Source: JBOHUX01 sp050734915 (GTDB lineage Bacteria; Chloroflexota; Dormibacteria; Dormibacterales; Dormibacteraceae). Taken from it: DNA of 17,475 nucleotides. The notes below the pieces were generated by a model that worked only from the letters and a program-made list of their open reading frames with translations, did not search any database and had not been told where the DNA came from. Each line of letters starts with the position of its first letter. The stretch's first letter is position 1. Positions 9,737 through 16,861 of this stretch are shown here, one piece after another. Both the position numbers and the translations under genes were made by a program. The stretch covers positions 1 through 17,475 of the forward strand of contig JBOHUX010000034.1 of the NCBI GenBank assembly GCA_050734915.1, read 5' to 3'.

Positions 9737-10033
9737 GTGGCCGAGCCTGATCAGTTGCGAGACGCCGTGCGCCTGGCGATCCGCCGCGCCCGGGACGAGA
9801 ACCAGATGGGTCAGAAGGAGTTCGCGCACGCCCTCACCGAGATCCTGGGCCGGCCCGTCAGCCGCTCGCAGGTGTCGGAGTGGGAGTCGGGGGCGAGAGA
9901 GCCGAGGGCCCGCGTCCTGCTGGCCGCCGCGATCGTGGCCGGGCTCAGCGTCAGCGTGATCCTTCGCGAGGAGCGCATCGGCGTGCTCCTGGACCAGATC
10001 CGGCCCGGGGGGCGGACGGAGAATGGCCCGTAA
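9737..10033 (+). CDS. XRE-family transcriptional regulator
   Basis: The 98-residue product has a Cro/C1-type helix-turn-helix at about 8-68: scaffold helices around RLAIRRARDENQMGQKEFA, the recognition helix SRSQVSEWESG, then REPRARVLLAAAIVAG. A short helical tail (SVILREERIGVLLDQI) may serve in dimerisation. The start is GTG at 9737; no ATG is available and no Shine-Dalgarno is seen. It is divergent from the other small XRE gene across 40 bp, where GCTGAG occurs twice, and is followed 97 bp downstream by a small hypothetical gene. Such pairs occur in toxin-antitoxin and phage-control settings, but no toxin or phage gene is visible, so the function stays open. Confidence 0.75.
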   Translation: MAEPDQLRDAVRLAIRRARDENQMGQKEFAHALTEILGRPVSRSQVSEWESGAREPRARVLLAAAIVAGLSVSVILREERIGVLLDQIRPGGRTENGP

Positions 10034-10043
10034 AGAGGCTTCC

Positions 10044-10057
10044 CGTACGTTTGTTCG
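10044..10057. promoter_or_regulatory. LexA/DinR-like palindrome upstream of small ORF
   Basis: CGTACGTTTGTTCG matches the Gram-positive/actinobacterial SOS-box layout CGAAC-N4-GTTCG at nine of ten half-site positions (T for A at the third base). It overlaps a possible -10 (TACGTT, 10046-10051), where a repressor could act, and lies 73 bp before the small ORF's start. A single 14-bp match may be chance. The rest of 10034-10130 shows nothing further. Confidence 0.25.
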
Positions 10058-10130
10058 TCCGCTACGCTGGGCCCTCGCCCGGCTCTCCCGGCCGGCGTCG
10101 ACTCGGGAGGTCCGGCGGAGGAGATGACAG

Positions 10131-10304
10131 TTGGGGGGCGAGGTGGCTGGCAAGCGGGGCAGGGGGAGGCGCGATCGTGGTGAGCGGGGGCGCCGCCGGG
10201 AGAGCTTCGAGCACAACGCGGACGAGCTCTGGCGCCTGTGGCACGACCCTCTCGCCGTCGCCCGGCACCTTGTCGAGCTGCTCGAGGCGCGGGCCCCACG
10301 GTGA
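10131..10304 (+). CDS. Small basic hypothetical protein (57 residues)
   Basis: I do not recognise this protein. The frame opens with TTG at 10131, preceded at 7 nt by GGAGGAG (10117-10123), the best Shine-Dalgarno in the window; an in-frame TGA lies two codons upstream of the TTG. A second in-frame start is GTG at 10143. The first half is Gly/Arg-rich and very basic (GKRGRGRRDRGERGRRR); the second half looks like an amphipathic helix (DELWRLWHDPLAVARHLVELLEAR). The stop, TGA 10302-10304, falls 18 bp before the stop of the convergent cyclodeaminase gene. A nucleic-acid-binding role is possible from charge alone, but this is weak. The ribosome-binding site is the main argument that it is real. 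Confidence 0.45.
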   Translation: MGGEVAGKRGRGRRDRGERGRRRESFEHNADELWRLWHDPLAVARHLVELLEARAPR

Positions 10305-10322
10305 GGCGGCCGTGCCCGCGGG

Positions 10323-11291
10323 TCAGTCGAGGAGGCGCACCTCTTCACCGAGGCCGAGCTCCCGGGCGCGGGCGAGCACCGTGATACCCGCCGCCAGGTC
10401 CCAGATCGCCAGCCCGTGCGATTCGAAGAGCACCAGGTCCCTGCCGGCGGGGTCCGGCGTCGAGAGCTGGGGGTCGGAGGGGGCGGCCAGCAGGGCGCCC
10501 AGCTCGACCGCGTCCTGCCATCGAAAGGTGCCCCTCTCGGCCGCCCTGATCAGGTCGCCGCTCTCGAGCCTGGCCGTTTCGACCTGGTCGACCGCCACCA
10601 ACCGGCAGCGGCCGAGCAGGTCGGGCGGGATCTCGGCATGGGCCGGAAGGTTGGATCCCGCGCCGACGACCAGGGCCCCGGGCGCGATCCAGGACGACTC
10701 CAGCACCGGTTCTCGGCTGGTCGTGATCGCGACCACCAGCTCGGCCCCCTCCGCGGCCTCCCGGCCGGAGTCGGCGGCGAAGGTGGGGACGCCAAGCTCG
10801 GCGCCGATCTCGGCGGCGAACGCCTGCCGGCGCCCGGCATCCCTGCTGAACACCGCCAGTTGCTCGAGGGCGAGCACCCGGGCCAGCGCCCGGATCTGCA
10901 TACGGGCCTGGTGGCCGGTCCCGAAGACGGCCACCCGCCGCGAGCCCGGCGCCAGGCGGCGGGCGGCCACCGCGGTCGCCGCGCCCGTCCGGTAGGCACC
11001 CATGAGATCCGCCTCGATGAGCGCGGTGGGTGCCCCGCCGGGACCGTAGAGGACGACTAGAAACCGCGCCCGGCCCTCGCTGACGGTGTAGCTCTTGAGC
11101 CCGCTCACCGCCGCCGCCGGATAGGAGGCCGACATCACGCTCAGCACCGCGCTTGCCTGGCGCACCCGGCGCCGGGGCTGATTCTGGGCCCTGTCCAGCC
11201 CCAGCTCCCGCGTCGCCGCCTCGACGGCTTCGATCACGGCGCCCATCTCGATCGCGCGGCGCACGTCGTCCTCGCGGATGAGCAGAGCCAT
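10323..11291 (-). CDS. Ornithine cyclodeaminase/mu-crystallin family NAD(P)-dependent enzyme
   Basis: The 322-residue product belongs to the OCD/mu-crystallin family: NAD(P)-dependent ornithine cyclodeaminases, alanine dehydrogenases, ketimine reductases and related imine-forming enzymes. Lys66 (GLKSYT) and Arg101 (YRTGAATA) match the substrate-binding residues. The Rossmann motif is GTGHQA (124-129), and VGAGSN (209-214) and the closing HGLAIWDLAAG (292-302) follow family pattern. The exact substrate is not readable. The open frame extends upstream to 11528, but homology begins at MALLIREDDV, so ATG 11291 is the start; it is also preceded by a TATTCT -10 element 8 nt upstream. The gene is divergent from hom with almost no spacer, which puts it next to amino-acid biosynthesis but does not prove a shared pathway. 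Confidence 0.88.
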   Translation of the reverse strand: MALLIREDDVRRAIEMGAVIEAVEAATRELGLDRAQNQPRRRVRQASAVLSVMSASYPAAAVSGLKSYTVSEGRARFLVVLYGPGGAPTALIEADLMGAYRTGAATAVAARRLAPGSRRVAVFGTGHQARMQIRALARVLALEQLAVFSRDAGRRQAFAAEIGAELGVPTFAADSGREAAEGAELVVAITTSREPVLESSWIAPGALVVGAGSNLPAHAEIPPDLLGRCRLVAVDQVETARLESGDLIRAAERGTFRWQDAVELGALLAAPSDPQLSTPDPAGRDLVLFESHGLAIWDLAAGITVLARARELGLGEEVRLLD

Positions 11292-11299
11292 CACCAACG

Positions 11300-11305
11300 A
11301 GAATA
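11300..11305 (-). promoter_or_regulatory. -10 element (TATTCT) for a leaderless cyclodeaminase mRNA
   Basis: Read on the minus strand, TATTCT ends 8 nt before the ATG at 11291, so the transcript would start at or within 1-2 nt of the start codon. On the plus strand the overlapping GAGAAT (11299-11304) lies 6 nt before the GTG at 11311 of hom. The two divergent promoters may share these bases. No -35 is clear in either direction. Confidence 0.45.
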
Positions 11306-11310
11306 GCGGC

Positions 11311-12627
11311 GTGCATCCCGAACCCCGATCTGGCGCCCACTCGGAGGCGGACGGCGACCTCGTGATCGGAATGCTGGGGCTGGGCACGGTGGGGGCGCAG
11401 GTCGCCGCCCGGCTTCTCGAACGCGGTTCCCATCCCCGCTCCCCGGCGGTGTTGACGCTGGCCCGGGCCCTGGTCCAAGAGCCTGACAAGCCCCGCGGGC
11501 TGGCCATCCCGGCTGGACTGCTGACCACGGACCCCGGCGACGTGATCGACGACGACGCGGTGGACGTCGTGGTCGAGGTGATGGGCGGTGAGGAGCCGGC
11601 CCTCTCCTACATCGAACGTTCGATCCGGGCCGGCAAGCACGTCGTCACCGCCAACAAGCTGGTCATGGCCCGCCACGGTCCCCGGCTGCTCGAGCTGGCC
11701 GGGGAGATGAACGTCGATGTCTACCTGGAGGCGGCGGTGGGTGGCGGCATCCCTCTGATCAGCACATTCAAGACCGACCTTCGGGCGAACGACATCGAGC
11801 GCATCGCGGCGGTCATCAACGGCACCAGCAACTACGTGCTCGGCCGCATCGCCGCCGGCCACGAGCTGGCGGCCGCCGTCGCCGAGGCGCAGTCGGCGGG
11901 GTATGCCGAGGCCGACCCGAGCGACGACGTGGACGGCCGTGACGCGGTCTACAAGCTGGCGATCATGGCGTCGATCGCGTTCGGGACCCGCGTCGATCCG
12001 GATCGGGTCTTCCGGGAGGGGATCCAGGGCGTGGCCCCGGTCGACTTCCGGTACGCCCGTGAGCTGGGCTTTGAGATCAAGCTGCTGGCCGTCGCCTCGC
12101 GGCAGGGTGACCGCGTCGAGGCGCGCGTCCACCCCGCCATGATCCCCGCCACCCATCCACTGGCGGGTGTCGAGGGCGCCTTCAACGCGGTCCACATCGA
12201 GGGCGATCTGGTCGGACCGGTGCTGCTTTGGGGGCGGGGGGCGGGTGGCGGCCCGACCGCCTCGGCCGTGCTGGGGGACCTCCTGGACCTGGCCGAGTCG
12301 AGGCGGCGCGGCGTGCGGCGGCGGTCCGCGCTCCGCTTCGAGGGGGAGGCCGGGCTGGTGCCGATGGAGGAGATCGTCACCCGGGCCTACTACCGGATTC
12401 GGGTCGCCGACCGCCCGGGCGTCCTGGCGGCCGTCGGCGCCGTCTTCGCGCGCGAGCAGGTGAGCATCTCGAGCGCCATCCAGAAGGAGGCCTTTGCCGC
12501 CGAGGGCGCCGCCGAGTTCGTCGTCACCACCCACCCGGCCCCCGAGAGCGCCCTGCGGCGGGCGCGGCAGGGGATCGGGCGGCTGGAGCCGGTTCGAGCC
12601 GTCTCCAGCTTTCTCCGCGTCCTGTGA
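11311..12627 (+). CDS. hom: Homoserine dehydrogenase
   Basis: The enzyme reduces aspartate-4-semialdehyde to homoserine. From the GTG at 11311 it has 438 residues: a Rossmann domain with GMLGLGTVG (20-28), the conserved ANKLVMA with Lys116, NGTSNY (170-175), the family signature EADPSDDVDG (200-209) with catalytic Lys215, and a C-terminal ACT domain (about 359-438) expected to bind threonine for feedback control. An ATG at 11278 would add 11 residues but overlap the divergent cyclodeaminase coding region by 14 bp; I prefer GTG because conserved sequence begins well after it and a -10-like hexamer precedes it. It is the first gene of a hom-thrC-thrB-lysC operon. Its stop overlaps the thrC start by 3 bases within GTGA, implying translational coupling. 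Confidence 0.95.
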   Translation: MHPEPRSGAHSEADGDLVIGMLGLGTVGAQVAARLLERGSHPRSPAVLTLARALVQEPDKPRGLAIPAGLLTTDPGDVIDDDAVDVVVEVMGGEEPALSYIERSIRAGKHVVTANKLVMARHGPRLLELAGEMNVDVYLEAAVGGGIPLISTFKTDLRANDIERIAAVINGTSNYVLGRIAAGHELAAAVAEAQSAGYAEADPSDDVDGRDAVYKLAIMASIAFGTRVDPDRVFREGIQGVAPVDFRYARELGFEIKLLAVASRQGDRVEARVHPAMIPATHPLAGVEGAFNAVHIEGDLVGPVLLWGRGAGGGPTASAVLGDLLDLAESRRRGVRRRSALRFEGEAGLVPMEEIVTRAYYRIRVADRPGVLAAVGAVFAREQVSISSAIQKEAFAAEGAAEFVVTTHPAPESALRRARQGIGRLEPVRAVSSFLRVL

Positions 12628-13679
12628 ATCGCACCCCTGGGGTCATCGCCCGCTATCGCGAGCATCTCCCGGTCACCGACCGCACCCCCGAGGTAAGCCT
12701 GGGAGAGGGGTCAACCCCTCTCGTGGCGAGCCGCAACCTGGGGCCGGCGCTCGGTCTTGGCCGGCTCTACTTCAAGTACGAGGGGCTGAACCCGACCGGC
12801 TCCTTCAAGGATCGGGGCATGGCGGTGGCGGTCGCCAGGGCGGCCGAGGCGGGCGCCAGGGTCCTGGTCTGCGCCTCCACCGGCAACACCTCCGCCTCGG
12901 TCGCCGCCTACGCCGCCCACCTGGGACTGCGCGCCATCGTCCTCGTTCCGGCGGGTGAGATCGCCATGAACAAGCTCTCCCAGGCGCTCATGTACGGAGC
13001 CAAGGTGGTCGCGCTCCAGGGCACCTTCGATCGCGCGCTGGAAACCGTGCGGGAGCTCGCGGCGGCCTACCCGGTGGCGCTGATGAACTCGGTCAACCCC
13101 GATCGAATCGAGGGTCAGAAGACCGCCGCCTTCGAGGTCGTGGACGAGCTCGGCGACGCGCCCGACAACCTGCTCCTCCCGGTCGGCAACGCGGGCAACA
13201 TCACCGCCTACTGGAAGGGCTTCCGGGAGTTCCGGCGGCTCGGCCGCGCCACGCGCCTGCCGCGGATGATCGGGGCCCAGGCCGAGGGGGCGGCACCGAT
13301 CGTCCTCGGCCGGCGGGTGGAGCGGCCGGCCACCGTCGCCAGCGCGATCCGGATCGGCAACCCGGCCACCTGGGAACAGGCGACCACCGCTCGGGACGAG
13401 TCCGGCGGCCTCATCGAGGCGGTCAGCGACGCCGAGATCCTCCAGGCTCAGATCCGGCTCGCCAGCACCGAGGGGCTGTTCGCGGAGCCCGCGTCGGCCG
13501 CCCCGCTGGCGCTGCTGATCCGCCTGGTGGCGCAGCGGCGCATCGATCCCGGCTCCGCGACCGTGGTGGTGCTGACCGGCAACGGGCTCAAGGATCCCGC
13601 CGCCGCCCTCGGCAACGTCGAGCCGCCGATCGAGATGACGGGCGGGGCCCGGCAACTGGCCAAGATGCTGAAGCTGTGA
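12624..13679 (+). CDS. thrC: Threonine synthase
   Basis: This 351-residue PLP enzyme converts O-phosphohomoserine to threonine, the last pathway step. The PLP lysine is Lys62 in NPTGSFKDRG. ASTGNTSAS (84-92) contacts the phosphate/substrate site, and LPVGNAGN (185-192) is the glycine-rich cofactor-phosphate loop. The length fits the short, bacterial class I-like form without the long N-terminal extension of plant enzymes. The start is GTG at 12624 inside the GTGA overlap with hom; the frame runs open further upstream, but that part is out-of-frame hom sequence. thrB follows after 19 bp. No Shine-Dalgarno is seen, so expression probably depends on coupling. Confidence 0.95.
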   Translation: MNRTPGVIARYREHLPVTDRTPEVSLGEGSTPLVASRNLGPALGLGRLYFKYEGLNPTGSFKDRGMAVAVARAAEAGARVLVCASTGNTSASVAAYAAHLGLRAIVLVPAGEIAMNKLSQALMYGAKVVALQGTFDRALETVRELAAAYPVALMNSVNPDRIEGQKTAAFEVVDELGDAPDNLLLPVGNAGNITAYWKGFREFRRLGRATRLPRMIGAQAEGAAPIVLGRRVERPATVASAIRIGNPATWEQATTARDESGGLIEAVSDAEILQAQIRLASTEGLFAEPASAAPLALLIRLVAQRRIDPGSATVVVLTGNGLKDPAAALGNVEPPIEMTGGARQLAKMLKL

Positions 13680-13698
13680 GGGCCGGGATGGGGATGCC

Positions 13699-14502
13699 GT
13701 GAAGATCCGCGTTCCCGGTTCGATCGCCAACCTCGGCCCGGGTGTGGACATCCTCGCGATGGCGGTCGAGCTCTGGCTGGAGGTGGAGGCGGAGCCGGCC
13801 GCGCTTCCCAGCTGGACGTTCGAGGGGGAGGGCGCCTCCCTTCTGAGCGCCGGCGTCAACCCCCTTTCCCGCCTTCGCATGCGGGGGCGGGTGCGCAATG
13901 GAATCCCGGTCGGCGTCGGGCTCGGCAGCAGCGCCGCCGCCCGGCTGGCCGCCGCGGCGCTGCGCGGGGTGGTGGATCCGTTCAGGACGGTGGCCGAGGA
14001 GGAGGGCCACCCGGATAACGCCGCGGCGGCCGCCTTGGGGGGCGTCCGGCTGCTGGCCGGCGGCCACGTGGAGGAGCTCCCGCCGCCGCCTCTCGAGGTC
14101 GCCCTCATGGTCGCCCACGAGCCGGTCGCCACCGATCTCGCGCGGCGCGTCCTGCCGGCGCAGGTGGGCTGGCAAGACGCGGTCTTCAACGCCGGGCGCA
14201 CGGCCTGGCTGGTGCACGCGCTTCACAGCGGGCGCTGGGACCTGCTCGGGGCGGCCATGGACGATCGCCTCCACCAGCCTCAGCGACGTCGGCTCTACCC
14301 CTGGGTGGGACCGGTCCTGGACGCGGCGCGGGCGTCATCGTCTCTCGGGGCGGCCGTCTGCGGGGCGGGCCCGAGCGTGTTCGCCTTCTGCGCTCCGGGC
14401 GGCGGTGAGGCGGTTGCCGCCGCCATGGCGGCGGCCGCCGCCGGGCGCGGGCGCCCGCTCGTCACCCGGGTCAGCCCGGCGGGGATGGGGGTCGAGGCGT
14501 GA
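13699..14502 (+). CDS. thrB: Homoserine kinase (GHMP family), compact
   Basis: The enzyme phosphorylates homoserine with ATP to give the thrC substrate. GHMP-kinase motifs are present: VPGSIANLGPGVD (5-17), the phosphate loop GVGLGSSAAA (72-81), EGHPDNAAAAALGGV (about 102-116) and the C-terminal GAGPSVFAF near residue 229. At 267 residues it is shorter than the usual 290-310; the missing part appears to be a helix before the phosphate loop, where NPLSRLRMRGRVRNGIPVG is abbreviated. The start is GTG at 13699, with weak purine-rich GGGATGGGGAT upstream. Its stop overlaps the lysC GTG within GTGA. Pathway context makes the assignment strong despite the short length. Confidence 0.9.
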   Translation: MKIRVPGSIANLGPGVDILAMAVELWLEVEAEPAALPSWTFEGEGASLLSAGVNPLSRLRMRGRVRNGIPVGVGLGSSAAARLAAAALRGVVDPFRTVAEEEGHPDNAAAAALGGVRLLAGGHVEELPPPPLEVALMVAHEPVATDLARRVLPAQVGWQDAVFNAGRTAWLVHALHSGRWDLLGAAMDDRLHQPQRRRLYPWVGPVLDAARASSSLGAAVCGAGPSVFAFCAPGGGEAVAAAMAAAAAGRGRPLVTRVSPAGMGVEA

Positions 14503-15830
14503 CAGGAGGGTCGGGGGCCGTCCCCGCGGGAGCGCGGCGCCGGAGGGAGCCCGGGGCGGGCGGATCGACCGCTCATCCCGAGCCGCGCCGGCTGATCGTC
14601 CAGAAGTTCGGCGGCTCCTCGCTCGCCAGCCCGGCCCGCATACGGCGTGCCTGCCGCCGGGTCGCCGACGTCGTTCGGGAGGGCGGGCAGGTGGTCGCCG
14701 TCGTCTCGGCGATGGGGGGCAGCACCGACCGGTTGATCGGCCTCGCCCACCGCGTCTCGCCGGACCCGCCCGCGCGCGAGCTGGACATGCTGGTTGCCAA
14801 CGGCGAGACGATCACGGCCCCACTCGTCGCGATGTGCCTGCAGGCGATGGGCGTCCCCGCGCTGTCCCTCTCCGGCCTCCAGGCGGGGGTCAGGACCAGC
14901 GGACGGCACGGCCGGGCCCGCATCCGCGACATCGAGCCGGTCCGGATCCAGGCCGCCCTCGCGGCGGGCCGGGTCCCCGTCGTCGCCGGCTTTCAGGGGG
15001 TGAGCGAGGAGCTCGACGTGACCACGCTCGGGCGGGGCGGCTCCGACACCACCGCGGTCGCGCTCGCCGCGGCTCTCGAGGCGGACGTCTGCGAGATCTA
15101 CACGGACGTCGAGGGGATCCTCACCGCCGACCCCCGGATCGTCCCCGGCGCCCGGCTCCTCCGCCACGTCTCCTACGAGGAGATGCTGGAGCTGGCGGCG
15201 GTCGGCGCGCGCGTCATGCACCCGAGGGCGATCGAGATCGGGGACCTCTACGCGGTGCCCATCCACGTCCTCTCCTCGTTCACCGGGCGCCCGGGTACGA
15301 TGATCGTCGCCCAGGTGCCCATGGAAGAGAGGAACCGCGTTCGCGGCGTGACCCACGAGGAGAACGTCGCCAAAGTGACCGTGCTCGGCGTGCCCGACCG
15401 CCCGGGGGTCGCGGCCGCCATCTTCGAGCCGCTGGGGGCGGCCGCGGTGTCCGTGGACGTGATCGTGCAGAACGTGTCGACCGGGGGTTCGACGGACCTC
15501 ACCTTCAGCATTGCCGAGACCGACCTCAAGCACGCCATCGGCCTCGTCCGCGACTCCGCCCGGGCGATCGGAGCCCGCGACGTCGTCCACTCCGGCGGGG
15601 TGGCCAAGCTCTCCATCGTGGGCACCGGCATGCTGGGCGCGCCGGGGGTCGCCGGGCGCATGTTCCGCACCCTGGCTGACGCCGGCATCAACATCGAGAT
15701 GATCAGCACCTCCGAGATCCGGATCACCTGCATCGTCGAGCGCGCCCGGGTCGAGGACGGCGTCCGTGCCCTTCACCGGGCCTTCGAGCTCGACCAGGAC
15801 CCGGCCCCGGCCGCCGGGCCCGACCGGTAG
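14499..15830 (+). CDS. lysC: Aspartate kinase with two ACT domains
   Basis: This 443-residue enzyme phosphorylates aspartate, the first step to lysine, methionine and threonine. The catalytic amino-acid kinase domain spans about 32-270, with VQKFGGSS (34-41), TTLGRGGSDTTA (175-186), YTDVEGILTADPR (201-213) and MHPRAIE (240-246). Two ACT modules follow, at about 291-360 (VTVLGVPDRPGV) and 371-435 (LSIVGTGMLGAPGV), so allosteric inhibition by lysine and/or threonine is expected. The GTG start at 14499 overlaps the thrB stop. It gives a 31-residue Gly/Arg/Pro-rich extension before the usual start of the fold; no ATG, GTG or TTG occurs inside this stretch, so the extension is probably real. The YchF-like gene follows after 17 bp. 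Confidence 0.95.
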   Translation: MTGGSGAVPAGARRRREPGAGGSTAHPEPRRLIVQKFGGSSLASPARIRRACRRVADVVREGGQVVAVVSAMGGSTDRLIGLAHRVSPDPPARELDMLVANGETITAPLVAMCLQAMGVPALSLSGLQAGVRTSGRHGRARIRDIEPVRIQAALAAGRVPVVAGFQGVSEELDVTTLGRGGSDTTAVALAAALEADVCEIYTDVEGILTADPRIVPGARLLRHVSYEEMLELAAVGARVMHPRAIEIGDLYAVPIHVLSSFTGRPGTMIVAQVPMEERNRVRGVTHEENVAKVTVLGVPDRPGVAAAIFEPLGAAAVSVDVIVQNVSTGGSTDLTFSIAETDLKHAIGLVRDSARAIGARDVVHSGGVAKLSIVGTGMLGAPGVAGRMFRTLADAGINIEMISTSEIRITCIVERARVEDGVRALHRAFELDQDPAPAAGPDR

Positions 15831-15847
15831 TGCCAGGCTCCTAGCCG

Positions 15848-16861
15848 GTGCCCGTTTCCGTGGCCATCGTGGGCCCCCCTGGGGCGGGCAAGACGACGCT
15901 CTTCAATGCCCTCACGGCCGGCCGGGGGGCGGACGGGGTGGGGATGGTGGACGTGCCCGACGACCGCCTGCGGAAGCTGGCCCTGGCGGTGCACCCCAAG
16001 AAGGTCACCCCCGCCCAGGTCCGCGTCGCGGACGCCCCTCCGGGAAGCCGTGCGCGCCAGGTGGCCGCGGCCCGGGAGGCCGACGTGATCCTCCAGGTCG
16101 CACGTGGCTTCGGCTCCGGCCTCGACCCCGCCGGCGACCTGGCGAGCGTGCAGCTGGATATGATCCTGGCCGACCTCGCCTCGGTCGAGAAGCGCCTGGA
16201 GGTCCTGGAACGTGACGCCAAGGCGGGCAGGAAGCACTCCGGGGGCGAGCTGGACGCGCTCCGCTCGGCCAAGGACCATCTCGAAGCCGGCCGCCCTCTG
16301 AGAACGCTGGAGCCTGGTGCCGAGGCCGCCCAGGCGCTGGGCCCCCTCTTCCCGGTCAGCATCAAGCCGTCGGTGCTCGTGGCGAACGTCTCCGACGACC
16401 TGCTGCCGGGTGGCGGCGATGCGGGGGCCATCGTGCGGGCCGCCGCCGCCGAGCGGGGCGAGGCTTCAGCGGTGCTCAGCGCCCGCCTGGAGTCGGAGCT
16501 GGAGGAGCTGGAGCCGGCCGACGCCGGAGAGTACCGCGCCAGCTTCGGAATCACCGAGTCGGGCCTGGGGGCGGTGGCGCGGGCGGCCTGGGACGTGGGG
16601 GGCCTGATCACCTTCTTCACGGCCGGCGAGCCCGAGGTCCGGGCCTGGCCGGTGGCCGCGGGCGCACCGGCCCCCATCGCGGCGGGGGTCATCCACTCCG
16701 ACTTCGAGAGGCATTTCATCCGCGCCGAGGTGACCTCCGTCACCCAGCTGGTGGAGGCCGGATCCATGGAGGCCCTGCGGGCCGCCGGCAGGCTGCGGGT
16801 CGAGGGCCGCGACTACCAGGTCCGGGATGGCGACGTCGTCTTCTTCCGCATCGGCCGGTAG
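15848..16861 (+). CDS. Divergent YchF/OBG-like P-loop ATPase with TGS domain
   Basis: The 337-residue product is clearly related to YchF/OLA1, a ribosome-associated ATPase. The Walker A motif GPPGAGKTT (9-17) followed by LFNALT, a coiled-coil-like stretch (about 98-150), VLVANVSDD (177-185) and a C-terminal TGS-type domain (about 250-337: TFFTAGEPEVRAW, GVIHSDFERHFIRAEV, YQVRDGDVVFF) all match the family order. Canonical YchF is about 363 residues. Here the switch I region (usual NFPFCTIEPNTG) is missing, and switch II (usual DIAGLVKGA...GEGLGN) is reduced to ADAPPGSRA near 61-69. It is therefore probably a paralogue with changed or lost nucleotide-driven switching. The start is GTG at 15848, 17 bp after lysC on the same strand. 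Confidence 0.85.
   Translation: MPVSVAIVGPPGAGKTTLFNALTAGRGADGVGMVDVPDDRLRKLALAVHPKKVTPAQVRVADAPPGSRARQVAAAREADVILQVARGFGSGLDPAGDLASVQLDMILADLASVEKRLEVLERDAKAGRKHSGGELDALRSAKDHLEAGRPLRTLEPGAEAAQALGPLFPVSIKPSVLVANVSDDLLPGGGDAGAIVRAAAAERGEASAVLSARLESELEELEPADAGEYRASFGITESGLGAVARAAWDVGGLITFFTAGEPEVRAWPVAAGAPAPIAAGVIHSDFERHFIRAEVTSVTQLVEAGSMEALRAAGRLRVEGRDYQVRDGDVVFFRIGR

Noticed and set aside
9291..10304. tRNA-Leu(GAG) as an integration site with the XRE genes as a small mobile element
   Set aside because: No integrase and no repeat of the tRNA 3' end were found downstream.
11278..11310. Threonine attenuator or riboswitch leader before hom
   Set aside because: There is no room: the divergent cyclodeaminase starts within 19 bp, and no leader peptide rich in Thr or Ile is present.
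11292..11528. Extra 79 N-terminal residues of the cyclodeaminase open frame
   Set aside because: This part is antisense to hom and has no family similarity; homology begins at ATG 11291.
10345..12534. 729-residue minus-strand frame across the cyclodeaminase and hom
   Set aside because: It covers two unrelated well-supported genes in the wrong frame or strand, with repetitive Gly/Arg/Asp composition.
12228..12623. Extra N-terminal part of the threonine synthase open frame
   Set aside because: It is out-of-frame hom sequence; the GTG in the GTGA overlap is the natural start.
13898..15679. 593-residue plus-strand frame across thrB and lysC
   Set aside because: Shifted frame of two genes with complete motifs; Arg/Pro/Gly-rich shadow.
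14295..15776. 493-residue minus-strand frame antisense to thrB/lysC
   Set aside because: No domain, and overlaps conserved aspartate kinase sequence.
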